15,637 nucleotides of DNA from Pseudomonas sp. PGPPP3 (GTDB taxonomy: Bacteria; Pseudomonadota; Gammaproteobacteria; Pseudomonadales; Pseudomonadaceae): the NCBI GenBank assembly GCA_002256055.1, contig NKIE01000012.1, positions 1-15,637 on the forward strand. The letters are read 5' to 3'. Below the pieces are notes generated by a model. The model saw only the letters and a list, made by a program, of their open reading frames with translations, was not told the origin of the DNA and ran no database searches. The position numbers and the translations under genes were made by a program. Positions 9,966-15,637 of this stretch are shown in pieces; within the stretch, counting starts at the first letter, position 1; each line of letters begins with the position of its first letter.

Positions 9966-11012
9966 TCAGGATGTCGCATGTCGGCGCCGGTACTGGCGCG
10001 GTGCTAGGCCTTTCCAGCGTTTGAAGGCGTGGGTGAAGTTCGACACTTCGCCATAGCCCAGGCGCTCGGCAATCTCTTCCAGGGTTAGGCCGCCGGTGGC
10101 GAGCAATTCCTCCGCCAGGGTCTGGCGTACCTCTTCCAGCAGTTGGCGAAAGCTGGTGCCTTCCTCGCTCAGGCGCCGGCGCAGGCTGCGGGTACTGGTG
10201 TGCAGCTGCGCGGCAATCTCATTCATGTCCGGCAGGCTGCCGGGACGGCTGAGCAAACGGGTACGAATTTGTCCGGCCAGGCCTGAGCGTTCACGCCGGC
10301 GGGTAAGCAGGGCATGGCACTGCATTTCGCAGTCGTGGGCCACCTGGGGGTTGGCGCCGGGCAAGGGCAGGTCGAGGAGTTGCTGGGCCAGCACGAAGCG
10401 ATTCTGCGCCTGGCCGAACAGCGGCTCGACACCGTAATGCTCGGTATAGCGGGCGACATCGGCGGGGGCGGGCATACGCAACTCGACGCGCTTGAATGGC
10501 AGCGGCTGACCGAGCAGGTCACGCTGGATCTTGAGCATGCCGGCGGTATCGCGCAGCAGGATAAAGTCGCGCAGTGCCGGCGGCAGGTCTTGGTCGTCCA
10601 GCCGCAGGTGCATGTCTTCACCGTGATCTTCAAGGTGCATGCGGCAGAACGCGTAGGTCAGGTCGAGGTAGCGCAAGCCCATGTTGGCGGCGCTGCGCAG
10701 GGTCGGGCAACTGAGCAGGGCAAAGCCCCAGATGCCGTAGGTGCTGAGGTGATAGCGCTGGCCCGCCAGTAGGCCGAGGTCGGGGATATGGCCAAGGGCT
10801 GCCACCAGATTGCCGATCAGAATCAGCTCCTGGCTGGCGTCAATTTCACTGGCGGGGTCGCCCAATTGGCTCAGGGTCAGGCCGCTGCCGGCCAGGCACT
10901 GCTCAATCGACAGGCCCAGGTCCATGCCGAACTGGGTCTGTAACTGAGCACTGATGATGCTGCGCCGTGCCGGCCAGTGACCAGCGGGCGGGGAGGTTAA
11001 AGTGTTCGACAT
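9966..11012 (-). CDS. AraC-family transcriptional regulator (VirS/OruR-like, Arabinose_bd N-domain)
   Basis: A 348-residue regulator. The C-terminal third carries the two helix-turn-helix motifs of AraC/XylS proteins: MNEIAAQLHTSTRSLRRRLSE from residue 263, and LTLEEIAERLGYGEVSNFTHAF followed by the conserved KRWKGLAPRQYRRR at the end. The N-terminal 200 residues look like the Arabinose_bd domain found in VirS- and OruR-type regulators (YGIWGFALLSCPTLRSAANMGLRYLDLT). ATG 11012 opens the frame, but no good ribosome binding site precedes it. The gene is divergent from the monooxygenase-hydrolase-dehydrogenase operon with a 98-bp spacer holding a 9-bp inverted repeat, so it very probably activates that operon. 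The inducer is unknown. Regulation of its own gene from the same spacer is possible. Confidence 0.9.
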   Translation of the reverse strand: MSNTLTSPPAGHWPARRSIISAQLQTQFGMDLGLSIEQCLAGSGLTLSQLGDPASEIDASQELILIGNLVAALGHIPDLGLLAGQRYHLSTYGIWGFALLSCPTLRSAANMGLRYLDLTYAFCRMHLEDHGEDMHLRLDDQDLPPALRDFILLRDTAGMLKIQRDLLGQPLPFKRVELRMPAPADVARYTEHYGVEPLFGQAQNRFVLAQQLLDLPLPGANPQVAHDCEMQCHALLTRRRERSGLAGQIRTRLLSRPGSLPDMNEIAAQLHTSTRSLRRRLSEEGTSFRQLLEEVRQTLAEELLATGGLTLEEIAERLGYGEVSNFTHAFKRWKGLAPRQYRRRHATS

Positions 11013-11013
11013 G

Positions 11014-11071
11014 TTGGCCGCAATTCACAATTAGTGGCCGACTATGCCATAACGCGCCGTCGTGCGGCCAA
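11014..11071. promoter_or_regulatory. 9-bp inverted repeat and GGCCG repeats in the divergent araC/monooxygenase promoter
   Basis: TTGGCCGCA (11014-11022) recurs inverted as TGCGGCCAA (11063-11071), perfect over 9 bp. A third TGGCCG copy lies at 11035-11040, exactly 20 bp after the first in direct orientation, a spacing near two helical turns as preferred by AraC-type proteins. These are candidate binding sites for the AraC-family regulator; one abuts its start codon. No clear -35/-10 pair was found. Confidence 0.45.
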
Positions 11072-11110
11072 GTAGTATGAACGCACAGCCTAAAACCTAC
11101 GGGACGAACA

Positions 11111-12586
11111 ATGACAACTAATTCCCCAGCTGCTGCGCCGCTGCGTGTGCTGATTATTGGTGCCGGTTTTGCCGGTGTCGGCCTTGCTATCCAGCTGCAA
11201 AAACGCGGTATCGACGATTTTTTCGTGCTGGAAAAAGCGGCCTCGGTGGGCGGCACCTGGCGCGACAATCACTATCCGGGTGCAGCCTGCGATGTGCCGT
11301 CCCATCTGTATTCCTATTCGTTCGAGCCGAAGACCGACTGGAGTCGCAAGTTCGCCCCGCAAGCGGAGATCGTGGCGTATATCCAGCACTGTGTGGACAA
11401 GCACCAGTTGGCCGGCAAAATCCGCTGTAACACGGAGGTGGCGAGTGCCGAGTTCGAGCAGGCCAGCGGCATGTGGCGGGTGATCGGCAAGAATGGTGAG
11501 CACTACCTGGCGCAGGCGCTGGTGAGTGCTTGTGGTCAGTTGAATCAGCCTGCCTATCCGCGCATTCCTGGCTTGGAGAGCTTTGCCGGCGAAGCCTTCC
11601 ACTCGGCGCGCTGGAATCACGCCTATGACCTGGCCGGCAAGCGGGTGGCGGTGATCGGCACCGGCGCCAGCGCGATCCAGTTTGTGCCGGAGATTGTGCC
11701 CAAGGTGCAGCACTTGACCCTGTTCCAGCGCAGCGCCGCCTATGTGATCAGCAAACCGGACCGGGCCTATAAGCGCTGGGAGCTGGCCCTGTTGCGTCGC
11801 TGGCCGTGGCTGCAGCAAATCGATCGCGGCCTCAAGTATGTGCAGCACGAAGTCCGCGCCCTGGCGTTTATCCACTTTCCGGTGCTGATGAAGCTGTTCC
11901 AGTTCAGTTTTCAGCGTCATCTGGCCGCTGCCATCGTCGACCCCGAGCGGCAGCGTCAGTTGCAGCCGGACTATCCGCTGGGCTGCAAACGTATTCTGAT
12001 CTCCAATAACTACTTCCCGGCCTTGGCACAGGGCAATGTTGAGATCGTCAATCAGGCCATTCAGTCCATCACCCCCCATGGTGTGGTGACGGCCGATGGT
12101 CGTGAGCATCCAGTGGATGCGTTGATCTACGGCACCGGGTTTGCGGCCACCGATTTTCTTGCGCCGATGCAGATCAAAGGTCTGGACGGTGTGGAGCTGA
12201 ACCAAGCCTGGCGCGACGGCGCCGAAGCGTATAAGGGCATCAGTGTTAATGGCTTTCCCAATCTGTTCCTGCTCTACGGGCCGAACACCAACCTGGGCCA
12301 CAACTCGATCCTGTACATGCTGGAAAGCCAGTTTGCTTACGTGCTCAATTGCTTGGACGCGTTGCAGCAGCAAGGCCTGCGCTATATGGACGTGAAGCCC
12401 CAGGTGCAACAACGCTTCAACCAGCATCTGCAGCAGGTGATCCGCCATTCGATCTGGGAGCAGGGTTGCACCAGTTGGTACAAGAATGCGGCCGGTAAGA
12501 ACACCAACAACTGGCCGGGGTTCACCTTTACTTACCGCCAACAAACCCGTCACCTGGAGCTTGCTGACTATGACTGCCGCCGTTGA
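11111..12586 (+). CDS. Flavin-containing (Baeyer-Villiger type) monooxygenase, MymA/EthA-like
   Basis: FAD- and NADPH-dependent monooxygenase predicted to insert oxygen next to a ketone carbonyl, giving an ester. The 491 residues contain an FAD Rossmann motif GAGFAG (17-22), the segment GGTWRDNHYPGAACDVPSHLY, the type I fingerprint FAGEAFHSARW (158-168), and a second nucleotide motif GTGASA (183-188) for NADPH. The fingerprint normally ends W-P or W-D; here it ends W-N169. Length and order match the EthA/MymA branch (about 490 residues). ATG 11111 has GGGA 6 nt upstream. It is the first gene of a compact operon: the hydrolase start lies 17 nt inside its 3' end. The substrate cannot be read from sequence; a ketone is inferred from the dehydrogenase and hydrolase neighbours. 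S- or N-oxidation is an alternative for this family. Confidence 0.9.
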   Translation: MTTNSPAAAPLRVLIIGAGFAGVGLAIQLQKRGIDDFFVLEKAASVGGTWRDNHYPGAACDVPSHLYSYSFEPKTDWSRKFAPQAEIVAYIQHCVDKHQLAGKIRCNTEVASAEFEQASGMWRVIGKNGEHYLAQALVSACGQLNQPAYPRIPGLESFAGEAFHSARWNHAYDLAGKRVAVIGTGASAIQFVPEIVPKVQHLTLFQRSAAYVISKPDRAYKRWELALLRRWPWLQQIDRGLKYVQHEVRALAFIHFPVLMKLFQFSFQRHLAAAIVDPERQRQLQPDYPLGCKRILISNNYFPALAQGNVEIVNQAIQSITPHGVVTADGREHPVDALIYGTGFAATDFLAPMQIKGLDGVELNQAWRDGAEAYKGISVNGFPNLFLLYGPNTNLGHNSILYMLESQFAYVLNCLDALQQQGLRYMDVKPQVQQRFNQHLQQVIRHSIWEQGCTSWYKNAAGKNTNNWPGFTFTYRQQTRHLELADYDCRR

Positions 12587-13499
12587 ATTTACTCCGCCAG
12601 CACTCAGCCAGCCGCTGTTGCGCGGCCTGCTGCGTGGCGGTTTGCGTCTGCTGTTTTGCAGCCTGGTGCGACCACCCACACCGATTGCACTGCAGCGCGG
12701 GTTGTTGCGCATGCTCACGGCCACCACACGGTCGCCCCATGGGCTGAGCTTGAGCCATGGGCAACTCGGCGGCCGACCCTGTGAATGGCAGCGCCCGGCG
12801 CAGGATGGCGGCCGGGTAGTGTTGTACCTGCACGGTGGCGCCTACCTGATCGGCTCGGCGGCGACCCATCGCGGCATCAGCGGCATTCTGGCCACCTGCA
12901 GTCAGCGAGCAGTCTGTGCCCTGGATTATCGCCTGGCGCCTGAGCATCCCTATCCGGCCGCCCTGGAGGATGCCGTGGCGGCCTATCAGGAGCTGTTGGC
13001 CATGGGCTATCGGAGTGAGCAGATTGTTATTGGCGGTGATTCCGCGGGTGGCAATCTGACCCTGGTCACGGCGCTGCGCTTACGTGAACTGGGGCTGCCT
13101 TTGCCGGCGGCGCTGGTGTGCTTTTCCCCGGTGACGGATTTCACCTTCGCGCATGTGCATGAGCCGGCAGGGGGCGATCCCGTGCTCAATCCAGCCTGGA
13201 TCAAACAAGCCCTGGCCTTGTATTGCCCGGCAGGCCAAGACCCCAAGGCGCCTGGCTTGTCACCGCTGTTTGCTGATGTGCGCGGGTTGCCGCCGTTGCT
13301 GATTCAGGTCGGCACCGATGAGTTGCTGCTCAACGACAGCCTGCGCTTTGCCGAGCACGCCAAGGCCGCCGGTGTGGCGGTGCAGTTGGAGGTGTATCCG
13401 GGGCTTTGGCATGTATTTCAGGCCTATGCCGGGATACTCAAGGCGGCCGACTTTGCCATGGCGCGGGTCGCTGGTTTTTTGCGGGCGCAGGAGGGTTAG
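12570..13499 (+). CDS. Alpha/beta hydrolase of the hormone-sensitive lipase family, LipR-like esterase
   Basis: Cytosolic carboxylesterase of family IV (HSL). The 309-residue protein has the oxyanion motif HGG (H88-G89-G90 in YLHGGAYLIGS), the DYRLAPEHPYPAALED segment, the nucleophile in GDSAGGN (S158), and the triad acid D250 (GTDELLLND) and base H281 (LWHVFQAY). The start is ATG 12570, with GGAG 10 nt upstream, overlapping the monooxygenase gene by 17 nt. A longer frame from 12486 lies wholly inside that gene and is not needed. The dehydrogenase ATG follows its TAG without a gap. In this operon it would cleave the ester made by the monooxygenase. Arylformamidase or acetyl-hydrolase activity is possible within the family, so the substrate remains inferred. 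Confidence 0.9.
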   Translation: MTAAVEFTPPALSQPLLRGLLRGGLRLLFCSLVRPPTPIALQRGLLRMLTATTRSPHGLSLSHGQLGGRPCEWQRPAQDGGRVVLYLHGGAYLIGSAATHRGISGILATCSQRAVCALDYRLAPEHPYPAALEDAVAAYQELLAMGYRSEQIVIGGDSAGGNLTLVTALRLRELGLPLPAALVCFSPVTDFTFAHVHEPAGGDPVLNPAWIKQALALYCPAGQDPKAPGLSPLFADVRGLPPLLIQVGTDELLLNDSLRFAEHAKAAGVAVQLEVYPGLWHVFQAYAGILKAADFAMARVAGFLRAQEG

Positions 13500-14264
13500 A
13501 TGGACAATATTCTGATTACCGGCGCGGCCTCGGGCATCGGTGCCGCCACGGCGCGCTTGTTTCATGCCCGTGGCTGGAAAGTGGGTTTGCTAGATATTAA
13601 TCATGCGGCGTTGGCCAGCCTGGCTGAGGAGCTTGGCGGAGTCTGGCATGCCGAGCTGGATGTGGCCGATGCGGCTGCGGTGCAGGCGGCGTTGAAGGAT
13701 TTTGCCGCGGAGCACGGCGGGCAGTTACGGCTGTTGTTTAACTGCGCCGGAGTGCTGCGCTTCGGCCATTTCGAGAGTATCGAGTTGGCCGAGCACGCGC
13801 GCATTCTGCAAATCAATGTGCTGGGTTTGCTGCAAATGACCCATGCGGCGTTCCCCTACCTCAAGGCTACCGCCAACGCCCAGGTGATCAACATGGGCTC
13901 GGCCTCGGGCTTGTATGGCACGCCGCACATGGCCAGCTACTCGGCGTCGAAGTTCGCCGTGCGCGGGCTGACCGAGGCCCTGGACCTAGAGTGGCGCCGC
14001 CACGGCATACGCGTCGGCGATTTGATGCCGCCCTTTGTGCGCACGCCGATGGTCAGCAGTCAGGCCTTTGAACCGCCGGCCCTGCGCCATCTAGGCGTCA
14101 ATTTGCAGGCTGAGCAGATCGCTGACGCCGTTTGGCAGCAGTCCCAGGGGGCCGCAGTGCATCGGCCGATCAGCGGGCTGTTCAAGTTGATGTACTGGTC
14201 GGCCCAGCTGTCGCCGGCCTGGATGACGCGGGCCATCATGGGCTGGTTAAGCCGCGAAAAGTGA
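13500..14264 (+). CDS. Short-chain dehydrogenase/reductase, classical NAD-type, SadH-like
   Basis: Classical SDR of 254 residues. It shows the cofactor motif TGAASGIG (7-14), the NCAG form of the NNAG motif (81-84), and the catalytic tetrad N106, S134, Y147 and K151 (YSASK). An aspartate at the end of strand 2 (D32 in GLLDIN) predicts NAD(H) over NADP(H), which suits oxidation of an alcohol. The ATG abuts the hydrolase TAG (TAGATG) and is served by AGGAGGG 5 nt upstream, inside the hydrolase gene, so the two are translationally coupled. In the operon it would feed a ketone to the monooxygenase or oxidise the alcohol released by the hydrolase. The C-terminus is hydrophobic (FKLMYWSAQLSPAWMTRAIMGWL), which hints at a lipid-like substrate or membrane contact. 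Confidence 0.92.
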   Translation: MDNILITGAASGIGAATARLFHARGWKVGLLDINHAALASLAEELGGVWHAELDVADAAAVQAALKDFAAEHGGQLRLLFNCAGVLRFGHFESIELAEHARILQINVLGLLQMTHAAFPYLKATANAQVINMGSASGLYGTPHMASYSASKFAVRGLTEALDLEWRRHGIRVGDLMPPFVRTPMVSSQAFEPPALRHLGVNLQAEQIADAVWQQSQGAAVHRPISGLFKLMYWSAQLSPAWMTRAIMGWLSREK

Positions 14265-14369
14265 CAAGTGGCCGGCGCTGGACTAAATGTTCAGCGTGGC
14301 TCTAACGATAGGGCTACTCTCGCAGAGCAACACGGTGATTGATGTCTACTCAATGAGGGGTACCAATCT

Positions 14370-14705
14370 ATGTCCATGAGCGCTTCGGAATCCAACAGCA
14401 GCAGTCTGCTACAGCGTATGAAGGAGGGCGGTTTCGATTTCGCTCGTATCCATGCCATCGAGTTTTACGCCATTTTCCCTGATGAGGAACGGGCCCGACT
14501 GGTGGCGCAAAGCTTTCGCGGTGAGTCGCTGAATACCCAGATCAATCAGCGTTGCGAAGGCGTCTGGCACTTGCAAGTGAGCAAGGTGATGTACGCCAGT
14601 CATGCCGGCATTGATGATTTTGAGCAGGGCCTGGAAACCCTGGTGGTACCGCTTGGCGGGCGACTGGAGGGGTGGGGCGTGATCCAGGAGCATGTCCGGT
14701 TGTAG
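14370..14705 (+). CDS. rraB: RraB-family protein, putative ribonuclease E inhibitor
   Basis: Small acidic protein of 111 residues with the RraB (DUF1260-type) signature: MKEGGFDFARIHAIEFYAIFPDEERA, then SFRGESLNTQIN, a WHLQVSKVMYASH strand, and the C-terminal PLGGRLEGWGV. In Escherichia coli RraB binds the C-terminal region of RNase E and changes which RNAs it cuts; the same role here is inferred from family only. The protein is shorter than the E. coli one (about 138) and lacks its acidic tail. ATG 14370 has GAGGGG 9 nt upstream; an ATG two codons later is too far from it. The gene is separated from the dehydrogenase operon by 105 bp with no obvious terminator and is followed by a hairpin, so it is probably monocistronic. 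Confidence 0.75.
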   Translation: MSMSASESNSSSLLQRMKEGGFDFARIHAIEFYAIFPDEERARLVAQSFRGESLNTQINQRCEGVWHLQVSKVMYASHAGIDDFEQGLETLVVPLGGRLEGWGVIQEHVRL

Positions 14706-14731
14706 TCTTTGGGGTTATATCCCACGTAATC

Positions 14732-14761
14732 CCGTCAGCTGACCGCAATGGCAGCTGACGG
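14732..14761 (+). terminator. Strong hairpin after the rraB-like gene
   Basis: A perfect 10-bp stem (CCGTCAGCTG 14732-14741 with CAGCTGACGG 14752-14761) encloses a 10-nt loop in which CC/GG can pair further. It lies 27 nt past the rraB-like stop and 67 nt before the amidotransferase start. No T-run follows, so termination may be inefficient, or the hairpin may act as an mRNA 3' end stabiliser or a leader element. Confidence 0.55.
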
Positions 14762-14828
14762 TACAACATCCCGTTCCTCTCTCGACCTTGCCTTGACCTT
14801 TGTCGCACACTGCGCGGCGGAGGACACC

Positions 14829-15536
14829 ATGAACGATATTCTGATACTGACCCATACCGATCACTGCACCCCTGGTCATCTGGCCGAGGTGCTGCGTGCA
14901 CAATCACGCGATTACCGCGTGCTACGGGTTGACCGTGGCGAGCTGGAGGGCGTCGATCTCGACCGGCCTAAGGCCGTGGCAATCATGGGCGGCGCCATGA
15001 GCGTGAACGATCCGCTGCCCTGGCTGACGACGGAAGTAGCAGCCATCCAGCATTTTCTGCAGCGTGACATTCCCATGATCGGTCACTGCCTGGGCGGTCA
15101 GCTATTGGCCAGGGCGCTCGGTGCTGAGGTGCGCGCCATGGCCTTTCAAGAGGTTGGCTGGCAGCGTCTCCAGCACACGGAGCAAGCGGCTAACAGCCCT
15201 TGGCTGCGCCACGTGCCGGGCGAGTTTGAGTTGTTTCAATGGCACGGCGATACCTTTGATCTGCCGCCCGGAGCGCAGCACTTGCTGAGTAATGGCTGGT
15301 GCCAGAACCAGGCGTTTACCTGGGGTGACAAAGTACTGGCGTTGCAGTCCCATCCGGAAATGACCGCTGAGCTGGTTGATCTGTGGCTAACCGAGGCGGG
15401 TTATCTGCTGGATGCCAGTCAACCCAGCCAGCAGAGTATTGCCTATATGCGGGAAAACCTACCGCAGCGCATCGCCCAGCTGAATCAGGTGGCTGAGGGT
15501 TTTTACCGGCATTGGTTGAATCTGGCGTTTACCTGA
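14829..15536 (+). CDS. Class I glutamine amidotransferase (GATase1, GuaA-like domain), function unassigned
   Basis: Stand-alone class I glutamine amidotransferase domain of 235 residues. The nucleophile elbow GHCLGGQ holds C87, and the partner residues are H175 and E177 in QSHPEMT, so the glutaminase triad is complete. Other typical segments are the IMGGAMSVND loop and FQWHGDTF. ATG 14829 has GGAGGA just upstream; the frame can be extended to 14748 but that start lies in the hairpin region and has no ribosome binding site. There is no synthetase domain or obvious partner gene nearby, so the ammonia acceptor is unknown. Related stand-alone proteins are often labelled GMP synthase-like or gamma-glutamyl-polyamine hydrolases; the sequence here does not decide between them. 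Confidence 0.9.
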   Translation: MNDILILTHTDHCTPGHLAEVLRAQSRDYRVLRVDRGELEGVDLDRPKAVAIMGGAMSVNDPLPWLTTEVAAIQHFLQRDIPMIGHCLGGQLLARALGAEVRAMAFQEVGWQRLQHTEQAANSPWLRHVPGEFELFQWHGDTFDLPPGAQHLLSNGWCQNQAFTWGDKVLALQSHPEMTAELVDLWLTEAGYLLDASQPSQQSIAYMRENLPQRIAQLNQVAEGFYRHWLNLAFT

Positions 15537-15546
15537 TGCGCCTCTG

Positions 15547-15579
15547 CGCCCGTTGCTGACGGCGTAACAGCAACGGGCG
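15547..15579. terminator. Bidirectional hairpin terminator candidate after the amidotransferase gene
   Basis: A perfect 12-bp inverted repeat (15547-15558 with 15568-15579) with a 9-nt loop, GC-rich with core GCCCGTTGCTG. It lies 10 nt after the amidotransferase stop and 10 nt past the stop of a putative minus-strand gene, a typical place for a shared terminator of convergent genes. There is no clear T-run on the plus side. Confidence 0.65.
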
Positions 15580-15588
15580 GCTTGCACT

Positions 15589-15637
15589 CTAACTAATCAG
15601 GCGACTGAGGTTGGGCAGGATCAGAACCACGGCGGTG
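15589..15637 (-). CDS. C-terminal fragment of an unrecognised gene, cut by window edge
   Basis: On the minus strand an open frame enters from the right edge and ends at TAG (15591-15589). It encodes TAVVLILPNLSRLIS, a hydrophobic tail that could be the end of a membrane protein. The hairpin just beyond its stop supports a real gene end. Sixteen codons are too few to name the product or exclude chance. Confidence 0.35.
   Translation of the reverse strand, partial: TAVVLILPNLSRLIS

Noticed and set aside
9958..9969. Short near-palindrome CTGAATGTTCAG at the end of the AraC-family gene
   Set aside because: Five-base arms without a T-run; too short to support a terminator or an operator.
12486..12569. 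Longer start for the alpha/beta hydrolase at 12486
   Set aside because: The extra 28 codons lie entirely inside the monooxygenase gene in another frame and resemble no hydrolase N-terminus; ATG 12570 has GGAG upstream.
11090..12727. 545-codon open frame on the minus strand opposite the flavin monooxygenase
   Set aside because: It is antisense to a gene with clear FAD, NADPH and fingerprint motifs. Its translation shows no recognisable domain, and long antisense frames are common in GC-rich Pseudomonas genes.
14276..14297. Weak hairpin after the short-chain dehydrogenase gene
   Set aside because: Only about five to six base pairs with an 11-nt loop and no T-run, so not called as a terminator.
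14748..14828. Longer start for the glutamine amidotransferase at 14748
   Set aside because: The start falls within the hairpin loop and has no ribosome binding site, whereas ATG 14829 has GGAGGA and begins the conserved first strand.

Overview
The window reads as a chromosomal segment of a Pseudomonas-type gammaproteobacterium. The base composition is GC-rich. The order alkB2-like alkane hydroxylase, GntR regulator, smc, zipA, ligA matches, as I recall it, the block in Pseudomonas aeruginosa (around PA1525-PA1529). The protein sequences are also close to what I know of Pseudomonas Smc, ZipA, LigA and AlkB2. I cannot assign a species. No insertion sequence, phage gene, tRNA, rRNA or CRISPR array was seen.

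Left part (1-2682): the minus strand carries the 5' part of dgt (dGTP triphosphohydrolase, TTG start, cut by the window edge) and a complete integral-membrane alkane 1-monooxygenase gene followed by a hairpin terminator. A FadR-type GntR regulator is transcribed away from it. The 170-bp divergent spacer holds a perfect FadR/GntR-type palindrome, and a perfect Crc/Hfq-type A-rich motif lies in the probable alkB leader. Together these suggest local repression plus catabolite repression of alkane oxidation.

Middle part (2689-9887): smc follows the regulator by 6 nt, then zipA (FtsZ anchor) and ligA (NAD+-dependent DNA ligase), with a strong hairpin terminator just before ligA. A small HU-family nucleoid protein gene converges on ligA. 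The main anomaly of the window is here. Smc is full length and in frame except for a clean loss of about 20 residues (60 nt) that removes the whole Walker A ATP-binding loop. The signature motif, Walker B and hinge are intact, so the encoded protein should not bind ATP in the normal way. This is either a real lesion or an assembly/consensus error.

Right part (9966-14264): an AraC-family regulator is divergent from a tight three-gene operon of flavin monooxygenase (Baeyer-Villiger type), alpha/beta hydrolase (HSL family) and NAD-type short-chain dehydrogenase. The genes overlap or abut, and the divergent promoter has a perfect 9-bp inverted repeat. The layout resembles the start of the mycobacterial virS-mymA-lipR-sadH locus. 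Chemically it fits a route from secondary alcohol to ketone to ester to acid plus alcohol. It complements the terminal alkane hydroxylase about 9 kb away.

Right end (14370-15637): an RraB-family gene, a class I glutamine amidotransferase gene, two hairpins, and the last codons of an unrecognised minus-strand gene.
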